Assembly: GCA_001600455.1 (NCBI GenBank)
Contig: BCKC01000002.1
Span: 3,610,171 to 3,674,170, forward strand
DNA from: Endocalyx cinctus
Lineage: Eukaryota > Ascomycota > Sordariomycetes > Amphisphaeriales > Apiosporaceae
DNA: 64,000 nt
Direction of reading: 5' to 3'
A program made the translations under genes and the position numbers. Shown here piece after piece: positions 35,612 through 46,219 of this stretch. Each line of letters begins with the position of its first letter. Position 1 is the stretch's first letter. Below the pieces are notes generated by a model that had not been told where the DNA came from, did not search any database, and saw nothing but the letters and a program-made list of their open reading frames with translations.

Positions 35612-36796
35612 CAGTCAGCATACCATTGATGTATGGTCCTTGCAGTCATGGTTGTAGAAAACGTGTTTTGCCTGCGCACCATTCTCACCCTCTAACAACC
35701 AGTCGGTATTCGTGGGGGTCTGGTGGATAGGGAAGAGCGCTGTTGGCATGCCCCTGATCAACCAACAACTTCTGATCTTTCTCGCTCGATTCCTCCCGCC
35801 GCGCCTACAAGAGATGGGAGCTCGTCATGTGGTGGTGATGGAGAAAGAGATTCGACGATCAACGTCGGGATAGGATTCGTCACTGGTAGGCTACTACTTG
35901 CTCGAACAGTTCACCGTCAGGTGTCCTGCTGCGAAATTAAAACGTAACAATAAAGTCCTAGAATATGCGTGGTCATTGATATCAAGAGGCATTAGGTGGG
36001 GAATGAAGTCGCAGTTGAGCTGGATGTTACCAAAAAAAAAAAAAAAAAAAAACTTATTTGTCTGTCGAGTCTGTTTACGCGATCAGGAAGTTGCATGATG
36101 CATCCCATCGAAAGAAATCCCCAGGTGTGTTTCATTTTTGCTCGTAAAAGATGTACCGGAACCTCAGAACCTTGTTCAATATGTCTATCGTGTTCTGGTA
36201 GTACCCTAAGAGTGTGACACTCCTAGAAGGTCCCATATGCACCTAGAATCCTTCGCTCTTCCCCGCTGCAAACCGTTTATTCATGATTGCCGCTGAAAGG
36301 CAAGGTCCTTCCTGTCCACCATCTATCTGCCCACCTCGAAAAAGCGTGAAAAAAGGGTAGATATGATCTGTCAGTTGGGACGGTTTGTAACGAAAGCCCG
36401 TGCATTGGACGGCCTAATCGTGGAATCTCTCCGAGAACTAGAAATATTTGGATACTGGTTCTGGGGTGGCGTCTTCGGCTTCCCCATCACCACCCAGTCG
36501 GCTTCTAGTGGCGGATGCCGAAGTCCCCTAGTGTACAGAGGATTTCAGATGTCAATACCTGAGGAGATATATACCCCCATCATCTCTCGTGGTCAAAATT
36601 CACTGGTCCGCGATCGGGGAGCTGATCCAACCTGCTCGGCGAGCACCTGGATATTTCAATCCCCTTATGCGTAGATCCTTCCATCGGGATCTCGGAAAAA
36701 CCTGCTTATACTAAACATGTTTGCAGATCATCTCCTAATTGTTGTTTTTTCGATGAACCAGGCAGCCCAGGCTTAGTTATATGCCTGATCTTCTAT

Positions 36797-36822
36797 TATT
36801 CCCACGTGCTTTTGTGGGAATA
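36797..36822. repeat. 9-bp inverted repeat (hairpin)
   Basis: TATTCCCAC and GTGGGAATA are separated by an eight-base loop and form a perfect 9-bp stem. No T-run or gene end lies next to it to support a terminator. Confidence 0.7.
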
Positions 36823-37840
36823 AGATCCCCGATGTATTGGCTGCAGGCTATCAATAGCTCTTATGGGCCAATCTTATCCTCACTTTTCGTAGTAATCAAA
36901 TTACGAAGGGACAGGTCGCTGACAAGTTCTTATGCTTAACATGATCTAGGGCTGAAGAGGAGAATTCACATTAGACAATGCGCTTTGAGCATAAAGTAAT
37001 AAAAAGTGGTTATTCTTTACGTACAATCAGCTACCATGGCGCTCATCAGATGTTAGGTATCGTCTAGGCACTTATGCAACACTCTGCAGTCTTGTCAGAC
37101 GGCATCCTAATCAAAATCGATCACAGCAGGTGCTTCGGACCTCTGAAGGGGGCGCGCCTGCATGAGCAATGCAGTCTGGATAGACAAATAGGGCTTACCG
37201 GCGTATCTTAGGATGGCCTGGTCTTTGGAGGTTTAACTTGGATGCTATATGATTTGGTAATATAGCGGGATGGTGGTGCCTGGGAAAATTCGCCCCCGTT
37301 TGTTCCAGAATGTCGATCATGTTAAGAGAAAAACGGAACTCCCCTCTTAGTATATGGTGGCATCCTGCTCACAGGAGTGAGATATCCCCCCTCAGATTGA
37401 TGTTCCTTGCGTCAAGTGGGTTCGGGATGGATGTAACATTCTGCAGTTTTCAATTTGCGCATAATCCTAAGCACTTGCTTCCTGGTGGCTTGACAAAGAA
37501 CTGCCGATTATTCTAGACAGTTACCATAGACATCACGCAACGAGCATTAAGGAAAGACAGCACGAAGAAAGAGGTAACGATACTCACACAGAAGGTCGAA
37601 CCCACAAGCCTCATTAGATTTCATATGATGATTCTAAGAACAATGTATTTCCTATGCCTTATAACCCAGAACTCCAACTTAGCGTGGAGTATTGCCTTTC
37701 TATGCTTGATAGTGTACCGAGTAGGTGGCCCTGACCAACCCTAAGCCCTCGGCTCGGTCTAGTATTTTGATATGGCTATTATCATATTAAGGAATGATAG
37801 AGATTGACTAATTGTGATTTTTTATTGAATGTATATGTAG

Positions 37841-37930
37841 AGCTAAAAGACGACGAGCTACTTACTTTCTTCTTCAACATCTCGGACGAGAAAGTCACCA
37901 TGGAATGCAGTTTCGTCACTCAGGCTACTG
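37841..37930 (+). pseudogene. Exon-like island, possible relic of an unidentified gene
   Basis: Ninety bases sit between an acceptor-like TATATGTAG and a donor GTAAGT. The open phase has codon use like the window's real genes (many GAC, GAG, TTC, AAC, ATC) and reads LKDDELLTFFFNISDEKV onwards to CSFVTQAT. No neighbouring exon could be joined with confidence, and the protein family is not recognised. It may be a degraded gene or chance. Confidence 0.25.
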
Positions 37931-38341
37931 GTAAGTCTCTATTGCCCCCCCTGGAATATACAGAGATCCCTACTAGCTTTCCGGACTTTCCCATCCAAAT
38001 GAGTGGATATGTGTATCGGAGAGTGGTAGTCTGGTGTAGTTAGTAGTCCATCTTAATCGAAGAAATAATATGGCTATACTTTATTTCACTCGTGTACTCA
38101 TATTGATTTTAGTTCTTAGGGAGCTTGAAATCCTCTTCATATATACATATATACTTATGTATAGACGGGCAGAGAGTAGCGAGATGGCTTGAACCTAATG
38201 ACCCTAGGCTGGTAGAATTATGCTACATCGTGCAGTAACATTTGGGCGCGCATATTCAGGGTGCAGTTCAGTCCCGCACAAATATAAGAAGCAACATTTG
38301 TTAACGCGCTCTACTAGTATATACTTTCCCCATGAATCTCG

Positions 38342-38385
38342 AATTTGTTATTGTCCTTGAACTAATTTGTTATTGTCCTTGAACT
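38342..38385. repeat. 22-bp perfect tandem duplication
   Basis: Two identical adjacent 22-bp units beginning AATTTGTTATTG and ending CTTGAACT. Exact identity suggests a recent duplication, for example by replication slippage. Confidence 0.95.
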
Positions 38386-38995
38386 ACCTAGAGAAAGTGA
38401 TGCCTTACCCCCTATAACAACCTCATGGTTCAATATCGTGGATGTCTTGGTCAGATCAATCCCAGGCTCTTACAATCGTATCTCCATCCTCAAAAACTAA
38501 TGACTCTAGTAGTTATAGTATGATATAAACATTTTGAGGTATTATGTACTCTATGATATGCCCTATTATAGTTTGAGAGGGACTCTGCCATTGATGGGTT
38601 CTGCGACGACTTTGAACTCCCTTTCGAGGAGTATCCTCTCGGAACTGTCCAGCAAAGAGTAGTCACTACTCTAGTAATATTATGACTATATTTAACAGAA
38701 TTGATTATATTATTTAATTGTCACCTAAATGATATTTCGTAGGATAGAAATGATTTTTCCCCTATCACAGAGACCCCTTTTCTACGTATTGTATTAGACT
38801 AGTATCCGAGCTTCCCATTAGTTTATAAAAGTGGAGACACTTAATCAGCCAAAATAATTTTAGGTTTACCATCACGTCACGGAAGACATCCAAACTTTTT
38901 TTCGTTCTTATTATTATTTCGGCGAAAAGAACGATCATATACCACCACCTTTATAATTTATACCAAGAATTAAAAAAAAAAAAGAAGAGAAAGCC

Positions 38996-40114
38996 ATGGA
39001 CGACATCGCCGACCTCCTGCAATATGCGCGCGACTACGCCACCACCGAAGACCTGTACGCCCTCCTCGGCGTCGAGCCCAGCACCCCCCGCGAAGCGATC
39101 CACCGGGCGTGGCGGCGCAAATCCCTAGCGTACCACCCGGACAAGGCCGGCGACGCGTTCGACCCGGAGAAATGGCAGCTGTTCGAGCGGGCGCGGGACG
39201 TCCTCTCGTCGGCGGAGGCGCGCGCCGCGTACGACGCGGCCCGCGAGGCCTCGGTCAAGCGCGAGCGCGAACGCGCCGCCATGGACGACGAGAGGAGGAG
39301 GATGATCGAGGAGCTCGAGGCCGCCGAGAGGGGCGAGGCTTATAGTAACCCTAGCAAGAGGGCACGGACCGATGGCGGCGCGAAAAACGGGTTTAGCGAG
39401 GCGGATCGTAGGCGGATGGCCGAGTCGGGTAGGCGGAGGATGGAGGAACGGAGGAGACAGATGGCGGAGGCGGAGGAGAGGGAACGGGAACGGGAACGAG
39501 CTCGCGCCAAAGAGGTGGTGCAGCAGGAGAAAGAAGCTCAGGATAAGAAACAAGCGGCGCCGCAACAAACCGAAACATCCACCGTTCCCCGTGAAACCAC
39601 AACAAAAACAACAACAACAGGAGCAGCCGCGGCACCCTCGAAATCTACCCAAGGCGAAGACGATGAATACGACTCCAAGATCGCCGACCTCGAGCGTCGT
39701 CTCCGAGAAAACCAAGACCGGCGAGCGGCGCGGAAGGCGGAAAAGAAGAAGAAAAGAAAGGGCCACTCGCACGACGACGAAGAAGAGATGGAAGCAGGTC
39801 GTGAAAAGACCACCACTTCTACTATCAAATCACCATTACATCATCACCCTTCATCATCAGAAGATCATCTAGCTGACGAAAAGAAGAAGGGAACAGCCGC
39901 TACCGCGTCTTCCTCGACGAGAATAATACCACAATCCCAACAACAACAAGCACCACCGTTATCATCATCATCTACCTCCGCTACAAAAACAGCTTCGCAG
40001 ACCCAAAGTAACGCCCCTTCTCTCATGGAACGACTGAAAGCTGCGCAACGTGAAAAGGAGGCGAGAAAGAAAGCTGAGGCGGAAGCCGCGGCTCAACAAA
40101 GTACGGTAGAGTAA
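38996..40114 (+). CDS. cwc23: J-domain protein, Cwc23/DNAJC17-like
   Basis: A single open frame of 372 codons with the start in a good context (AAAGCCATGGA). The J domain spans about residues 15-85 and has the catalytic HPD at 47-49 (SLAYHPDKAGD). It is followed by a short Glu/Arg-rich helix (RRRMIEELEAAERGEAY), a KRAR segment, a long charged coiled coil rich in E, R and K, low-complexity Q/T/S stretches, and a conserved-looking C-terminus (SLMERLKAAQREKEARKKAE). J domain followed directly by this charged coiled coil is the layout of Cwc23/cwf23 and DNAJC17, J proteins that help Prp43 and Ntr1 in spliceosome disassembly in the nucleus. No RRM is visible, unlike metazoan DNAJC17. The first 500 bp are notably GC-rich. 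It is convergent with CAF17. A generic DnaJ co-chaperone is the alternative. Confidence 0.75.
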   Translation: MDDIADLLQYARDYATTEDLYALLGVEPSTPREAIHRAWRRKSLAYHPDKAGDAFDPEKWQLFERARDVLSSAEARAAYDAAREASVKRERERAAMDDERRRMIEELEAAERGEAYSNPSKRARTDGGAKNGFSEADRRRMAESGRRRMEERRRQMAEAEERERERERARAKEVVQQEKEAQDKKQAAPQQTETSTVPRETTTKTTTTGAAAAPSKSTQGEDDEYDSKIADLERRLRENQDRRAARKAEKKKKRKGHSHDDEEEMEAGREKTTTSTIKSPLHHHPSSSEDHLADEKKKGTAATASSSTRIIPQSQQQQAPPLSSSSTSATKTASQTQSNAPSLMERLKAAQREKEARKKAEAEAAAQQSTVE

Positions 40115-40542
40115 AATAATTATGATTTATGAAATCCGAGGTTTATTTATTGATGTACAATCTACTTCGCAAGTTTACTGCATCATATAGACAAAATAAT
40201 AGAATAATTCGCAAGGTTATATGTAGCAAACCCCCAATTGTCTAGAAATAGTGACTCTATAAGCACTGGAACAATAACGCATATATTTTACTGGACTTTG
40301 ATTTCGTTCGAAATATGATATGAGGGGTGATTCATCTACATACGCCATACCCCTTTGCTTTTCTTTGAAGCTTTATGTAGGACATGTCCTAATCCGTAGA
40401 TACGGACACCATATGATACAATTATATGTACATGCTGTCGTTTCTTTAGTAGTACAGAATTATACATCATGGCCCAACTTGACTCTGATCCTTCATTTCG
40501 TTAAGCCGACTCTGCTGAGAAAAAGGGTATATATGTTGTAAA
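40115..40542. other. Convergent intergenic stretch, 3' UTRs
   Basis: 428 bp between the stop codons of the J-protein gene and CAF17. AT-rich; no additional gene seen. Confidence 0.7.
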
Positions 40543-41910
40543 TCAACCAAGCTTTGCACGTAACCACTCCGGGACAAAAGCCTTGATCCTAATAGCTTCA
40601 TCTTCCGTTTTGAGCACGAACTCATCCGTGGGGTTGAAGGGAGCCGACGCCACCTCACCGGGCAACTCGATATCGGTCATGACCTGAAGTCTGCAGAGGG
40701 CCAACCCTACATTTCCCGTTCCCGCGAGCCAATTTCCCGCGCTCCTGCCTTTCCTACCTACGCGGCCGATGGCCAATCCTCTATCTTCCTCTTCGCCACC
40801 GTTTCCCTCCTTTGTTGTAGTAGTGGTAGTAGCAGTATCCGTCAAAGACGACGAGAAGGAAGACTCAGGTCGGTACGTAAGGCTGTCGGGAGCGGACTCG
40901 TCCGCGCCGTACAGTACGCAGGGCAAGATGCGCTTGCGGACGACGCCCCGGTGCTTGGTGCGGATCGTGAGCTCCTGCCCGACGTAGCATCCCTTGTGGA
41001 AATCGACGCCGCCCATGACGTCCATGTTGCTCTCGAGCGGGAGGGCCTGCGCGCGGCGGATCTCGGCCTGGCCTTCGGGAATGCCGAGGAGGTAGCGTCG
41101 GACGCGGTACGCGTCTACGTCGCTTTGCGTCAAGCCGAGTATGCCTCCTCCACTTCCGCTCGACGGATCGTTACCACCTAACGCTCGGTACGCCAGCTCC
41201 TCGTCGACCGGTCGGTGACTCAAAATGCGATATCCCATGCCGGGGGCGCGTGAATCTTCGCGGACGAAAGCCGCTCCCTCGGCGTCTCCTCGCTCTAAGA
41301 TAAAGCCCCCTTTTCCTATGCTGCTGCTGCTGCTGCCGTCCCATACCTGCCACACGCCGCACTCGTCCTCTTCCAACACCCTCGATGTGAGCTTGCTCCT
41401 CAACTTGTGCCGGCGCAGGTGCGCGGCTAAGGTTGTCGCCTGCGCAGCGTCTACCTCGATGAGGAAACCTTGACCGGGCTCGTGGGTAGCAGCCGCAGGT
41501 GACGCGCCCACGGCCTTGTCGTCACGGTAGACAAAAACATCGTGGAGGACGCGGCCGGTGGCGTTGAGGAAGCCGCTGTAGAGACCTGTGACAAGGTTGC
41601 TATTGCTGTTGCTATCAAACTTTTCGAAATCGTTCAGAGACGAAGTTATCAATCCTTGCAAGAACTTAGACGCGTCTGGGCCTGCAACTGATATCAGCCG
41701 TCGGTTGCCGAGATGAGCGTAGCCTGCTGGAGGAGGCGCTGGTGGTGATACATTTGAAGTTGATGTGGCGGATTGACGCATAGATATACCAGCTGAGAAA
41801 TGGCGCCGGGTATGCTGTTGGCAGGATGCGCAGACAAAAGGGACACTTCCGAGGCCGTTGAGGCTCTTCAGTGCCTTTCTCGAGGCGGTACCACTGGGTA
41901 GAACTTTCAT
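40543..41910 (-). CDS. caf17: Mitochondrial iron-sulfur cluster assembly protein Caf17/Iba57
   Basis: A single open frame of 455 codons. The N-terminal 45 residues are basic and lack acidic residues (TASRKALKSLNG, QQHTRRHFSAG), as in a mitochondrial presequence. The folate-binding YgfZ/GcvT-like fold begins at GYAHLGNRRLISVAGPDASK (about 63-82), with SGFLNATGRVLHDVFVY following. The family signature KGCYVGQE is at 306-313, followed by LTIRTKHRGVVRK. Caf17/Iba57 acts with Isa1 and Isa2 in the matrix to make [4Fe-4S] clusters for aconitase-like enzymes and lipoate synthase. A Ser/Thr-rich and acidic insertion (about 335-375) interrupts the C-terminal domain, which ends EWLRAKLG. This is longer than most homologues because of such inserts, common in filamentous fungi. 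Confidence 0.95.
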   Translation of the reverse strand: MKVLPSGTASRKALKSLNGLGSVPFVCASCQQHTRRHFSAGISMRQSATSTSNVSPPAPPPAGYAHLGNRRLISVAGPDASKFLQGLITSSLNDFEKFDSNSNSNLVTGLYSGFLNATGRVLHDVFVYRDDKAVGASPAAATHEPGQGFLIEVDAAQATTLAAHLRRHKLRSKLTSRVLEEDECGVWQVWDGSSSSSIGKGGFILERGDAEGAAFVREDSRAPGMGYRILSHRPVDEELAYRALGGNDPSSGSGGGILGLTQSDVDAYRVRRYLLGIPEGQAEIRRAQALPLESNMDVMGGVDFHKGCYVGQELTIRTKHRGVVRKRILPCVLYGADESAPDSLTYRPESSFSSSLTDTATTTTTTKEGNGGEEEDRGLAIGRVGRKGRSAGNWLAGTGNVGLALCRLQVMTDIELPGEVASAPFNPTDEFVLKTEDEAIRIKAFVPEWLRAKLG

Positions 41911-43345
41911 TGTCGATCTCTGTTAATAATCAAGGTGTGAAAGTAATTAACGAGAAAAAGAGGACAAGGCTGAGGAGACCTGTGATGTCACAACCTTCAT
42001 TCTTGCAAGGGTCCTATCATTTGGTATGTAAACCTATGCAGCCTTATACTTGTGGATAAAGAGATTTCTCTAAACTCGATAATTGAATCAACACTGCTAG
42101 GCTACAACAGAATAGAGACAATACTGCACCAGATAATCGGAGAAGTCACCGAGACCGATATGTCCACATCAGACGGAATCAAACAAGGATGAATGAAGAT
42201 TTAGAAATCACTACACTATGGAATTCGGATAAACTCCGATGAAGCCGAGATGTGAGTATCACTCGTTATCGGCTTATCGGCTTATCGATTTAATCGAATC
42301 AAAAATGCCTTAGCGCAATCGGATCGGTCGTACCAGCAAATCCGATCTCCGCCATAAACATGGACATGAACATGGTTCCTGAGAACAGACACCTACCGAT
42401 CCAAGAGTATCGGAGGTCACGAGTTGTTATTACCAAGGTTATTTCCTTTTCCATCACCTCGGCCTGTTCGGAAATCTCGATTACTGTTAGTAAGTACCAC
42501 TTACTATTACGCCTTGGGATAACCCCCCATCACAAGATAACGAATAGGTGCGAAATTCGGAAAGGTTTAAAGTACATGACGTACACGAGTGGGAGAAACA
42601 AGAGGATGCGTTGAAAACCAGATTTCCTCCATGCCGGGTGAGCACCGGATGTATGCGCGTTGCATACGCAGGTGACGTTTCACCGTATGGCGAGCCTCAA
42701 ATCGTTCCGCCTTTCCCGCCGGTGTGTGTTGCCTAGACCTTATTGCCAAGATAAACAAACGTTGGTCGAAGGACAAAAAAAGGAAAAAGGTGTGTGACAG
42801 GATTTGATAGGTTTGCGTATGCACTGATGCGTAGTCACAAAGCCATGTTTCCAGATCACGCTCTGTATATGGTAAGTATTATCTCCAAGTTCAAAAAAAC
42901 CCTCTCGTGACATGGATTCCGAGACTTACTAGTGTACGAGGTTTGTCTTTGCAGCGTTGCGTTTCGGTATCCGTTTCTCGACGCACAGGGCAAGTGACAA
43001 CACGTAAAAATAAATGCAGTGTTTATGCTTAACACGTGGAGAGTGGAATCGAGACTTGCTGGTAAAGTAACTTTTTCAGTTGGAAAGGTAGTCCCAGATA
43101 CATCCTCCAGTCATATTCAGCCACCTAGCGGAGCCTACAGTGGCTTGTTGGGATTGATGCTGATAATCATTCGATTCAACACTTGCATGAATAGGATAAC
43201 CTGCGAGGACTTATGCACCATTTTTGGACCTAGTCTCGACCATCAAAGCTATCAGGTCTAGAAACAAGGGATAGATATTGAAGTTGCTTTAATGCCCAGG
43301 TCGGTCTGTATATTACCCACATAGTATACCTACCCAAGGTATGTC

Positions 43346-44193
43346 GTGCATCTCGATGAAGAGTGCACATGCGGTAAAGCGGTATGGCGGTGGACGGCTT
43401 CCAAGTATCATTCTGACCACGTCAGTGCTTGCATCGCCGATCTTATGGGTCTGCGAAATGCCGGTTTCCTAGAAAGTGGAAGAGCCTTCGGGCTGTGCCG
43501 GTATCGGTACCGGTTCCGCTTCAGGCACCAAGGAAGCATCAATCTTCCGTACCGGAGAACCTTTAGGACCTATCGGGAACCCAATAGCTGTAGGGCAGAG
43601 GCCGGTGCTGCCCGAACCCGAATACAGCGATGGAACCTCAGACGTGGTTTTTTGAGGAGGTGACTCTAGTTCCCGAGTTCTTTCCAACACATGGGTAGTC
43701 TCTGAGAAACCCTCGAAGCTCTTTGTCACTGCCATCCAACAAAACAGGAAGCAAACCAGAGCTTCTTCGGTAAAGTATGAAGCCATACTGCTATAGCGGC
43801 ACTGTATGAGGACATGCCGATGCGGTTCTCACGGCGGTCGTCCCCACCATATGACTGTAGAGAGTTGTTAGTAGAAGGCGGTAGAACATGCCTCACTACT
43901 CAAGAGACTTGTTATTTAGGTTGCGCCTGATTCGCTTCGGCTACCACTTGGTTCGTTAATACGAACCAAGATATTTAATATTATGAATGAAGGTATCGCA
44001 ACGGCACCTAATACCTAGCCCAGCGCGCCGCTTTGGAACCTTGCGCGATCTGTGCCGCGCCTCGCAGGATGTGCCATGGACTGGGAGCCATAGCGGCCCA
44101 AAGACCGGCGATTTTCTCCGCCGCGGGCAGAGTCTTCCACATCATAAGATCCTGCGAGCATCTCAGGTTGCGTCGACTGGAACTATGATATAG
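43346..44193. pseudogene. Balanced-composition patch with overlapping open frames, possible eroded gene
   Basis: Against AT-rich flanks, this 0.85 kb is closer to coding composition. Frames are open on both strands: minus 43786-43469 (105 codons, Pro/Glu-rich end), and minus from about 44240 to 44017, which reads LMMWKTLPAAEKIAGLWAAM and ends ARWARY before a stop. Stops interrupt any longer reading, and I found no convincing splice chain. I cannot name a family. It may be a gene relic or chance. Confidence 0.2.
43947..43970. repeat. Inverted repeat with 10-bp perfect arms
   Basis: CTTGGTTCGT and ACGAACCAAG flank a four-base TAAT spacer. Such a symmetric element could bind a dimeric regulator or be a trace of a terminal inverted repeat. 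No partner copy was noticed. Confidence 0.85.
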
Positions 44194-45377
44194 GACGAGT
44201 TCAAGCAGAGGGGCGTAAAATCCAAAAGGAAGATTGATGCGGTATTACGAACATGATTGTCGACGGAGGCTGGGATGGAATGATTCCGCGACTACGGCTC
44301 GTAACTAGCGTATCGCATGCCATCGCGTGATAGTTGCATGATACGGGTGGTTCATTCAGCGTTAGCTGCTGCGAATGCTACATTATCATGGAGTCGCTCA
44401 TAATGAAATCATAGTTATCATGCCAATATCATCTACGCTCTGCCTTAATATTGACTACCCCTATATCAGATTGGCAGTTGGGAAAACAAATTCCTGTTAT
44501 ACACCTCCCTCACTCCCGTCTTTCTCGTATCTGTAGCTTGTAATCTATAGGTAAACAGGGGACGAAGACGAGCTTTTCATCCTGATTGGAAGTTTTATTT
44601 TATTCTACTACTTTTTTTTCTCTCTCTTCCTATGATACAAAGACGGACCTCGCATTGGCTGAGCCACTTATTGCACACTCCTATTCTTTCGAGAATAAGC
44701 CGTGGTCGGTTCCGAGGCTTAGCGCGAGAGAGACGGCTGAGCCACTACGAAGCAGCATTGCACGCATGAAGAGAAATAAATGTAAGCAATGTCCGTGTGT
44801 AACGACCGGCAGTCCGAAAAGGAGATATTCTTCGAAATAAACGAACCAGATTGTTTTATTCAATACTACATTACCGTTCTGTATACTACACTAATACATC
44901 TCGTTCAGCTGAACAAGAAAATAAAAAGCACCAAGATAAAAGGAATAGGATTCAAAGTATGTATCCAATAAAGTACCTAATGTGGGGTGGGTTTTTTTTT
45001 TGTTTAAAGGGGAGGGGAAAGTTACTCCGCCCTTGTTAAAGTACCGTGCAGGTACGGAGATGCTTCAGCTGGATTTGTTTATTCTGCAATATCTCTTCCC
45101 CGGTGTAACGATCCGATCCTTCTAAACCTACGATACTTTGTTGTAGTAGTGTTATGATGTAGTACCGAAGGATCGTAGGTAGATGGATGACCGAATCAAT
45201 TCGCACCTTGTTCAGTGGCTTGGGCGGTTAACAATCCAGACCAAAGCGCCCCCCCCCTTAGCTAGAAATTTCGCAATGCGTGCGCTGTTCATTGTTTTAG
45301 CTAGCACTAAGGTTAAGCACACCCGGACTTTTTTTTATTTTACCAAATGTCGTGGGTGTGTATCGTAGAAAGACGAA

Positions 45378-45456
45378 GGAAAAGACCACTTGGCGCTACG
45401 AGGAATCGAACCTAATGCCTCTTATCAATCGACATTCATTCGATACTGCTCAGCTG
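45378..45456 (-). other. tRNA-like patch (B-box, A-box-like sequence, T-run), not a functional tRNA
   Basis: On the minus strand, 45412-45402 reads GGTTCGATTCC, a perfect match to the RNA polymerase III B-box. Upstream, 45456-45445 (CAGCTGAGCAGT) is close to an A-box. Between them lies a perfect 5-bp stem with a seven-base loop (45444-45428). Downstream are TAGCGCCA and a TTTT run. The acceptor and T stems do not pair as a tRNA requires, so it may be a tRNA pseudogene, a SINE-like relic or chance. Confidence 0.25.
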
Positions 45457-46196
45457 ATGTATCGACGGAAAAGAGAGGGGCCCCCCAAAAAAAACGGTAT
45501 TTGGGGGTTTTGTCGTTCGAGAACGTTCACAATGTCTTACCAATCTGAACGGACAAACAACATATCTCTGTCTCAAGGTAACTAAAGTATCCCGCAATCC
45601 TATCTATCATTTTTATTTTATTTCATTTTATTTTATTTTCTTGTGTCCATTAATTTATTGGTTACTTCGTACCTATATAATTCGGCTTATGAATCATTTT
45701 GCTTTGTAATTCATTCAGTTACATCAATATAATTGTTTTATTCATTGCCTTACTTTGCCTGCCTTTATCTGCCTGCCTACCGCTGTCACACAAATAAAGA
45801 AAGAAAACGGGCGTGTAACCATTAGATGAGGGGTGGATTATTTACCCTTTTAGGAAAAATCGTCATGGCGAGTGAGTAATACGGGGGAAGTACCGGGCGT
45901 AGGTTACGATGTACGTGATCAGTGTATAAGTGTATATACTACACATCAGGGGGGGGATCATGGTTACACTTAAAAGAGAAGGGCGGCCTGTATATGTAAA
46001 ATACATAATAAAAAACCCCTAGTAAAGTTGTAACCTAGTGTACGAGAAAGAAAAGGCGGCTCGTAAAAAAAAAGAGTTACCGAAAAAGATTGGAATAACG
46101 GACGCGTCCGCCTCGTCGTGATTGGACGTGGACTTTATTCCGCCGAAGCGGTATGAGCATTAAGCCTAACCTGGGTTCTTCCTAGCATAAAGTCTG

Positions 46197-46219
46197 CCCC
46201 CCCCCCCCTTTTTTTTTTT
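46197..46219. repeat. C12T11 homopolymer junction
   Basis: Twelve C followed directly by eleven T. Lengths may be uncertain because such runs are error-prone. Confidence 0.85.

Larger units (their letters stand above)
25813..38995. other. 13-kb gene-free stretch
   Basis: No supported protein gene. It is AT-rich with many long homopolymers: A22 at 26968-26989, A24 at 28811-28834, T11A15 at 30197-30222, T23 at 30743-30765 and about A20 near 36032-36051. Short tandem repeats, a perfect 18-bp palindrome and a 22-bp tandem duplication are listed separately. From about 36.1 kb onward the sequence has fewer homopolymers and more balanced composition, with an exon-like island at 37841-37930 and short frames (36363-36674, 37310-37516) that may be gene relics. 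The left end holds the FAR1-like promoter and the right end that of the J-protein gene. No transposase, reverse transcriptase or long terminal repeat was seen. Confidence 0.5.

Noticed and set aside
36797..36822. Hairpin as a bacterial-type terminator or mobile-element end
   Set aside because: This is eukaryotic DNA; no T-run follows, and no second copy or target duplication was seen.
39125..39772. 215-codon open frame on the minus strand
   Set aside because: It lies entirely antisense to the J-protein gene. It is an artefact of GC-rich, repetitive codons and has no domain.
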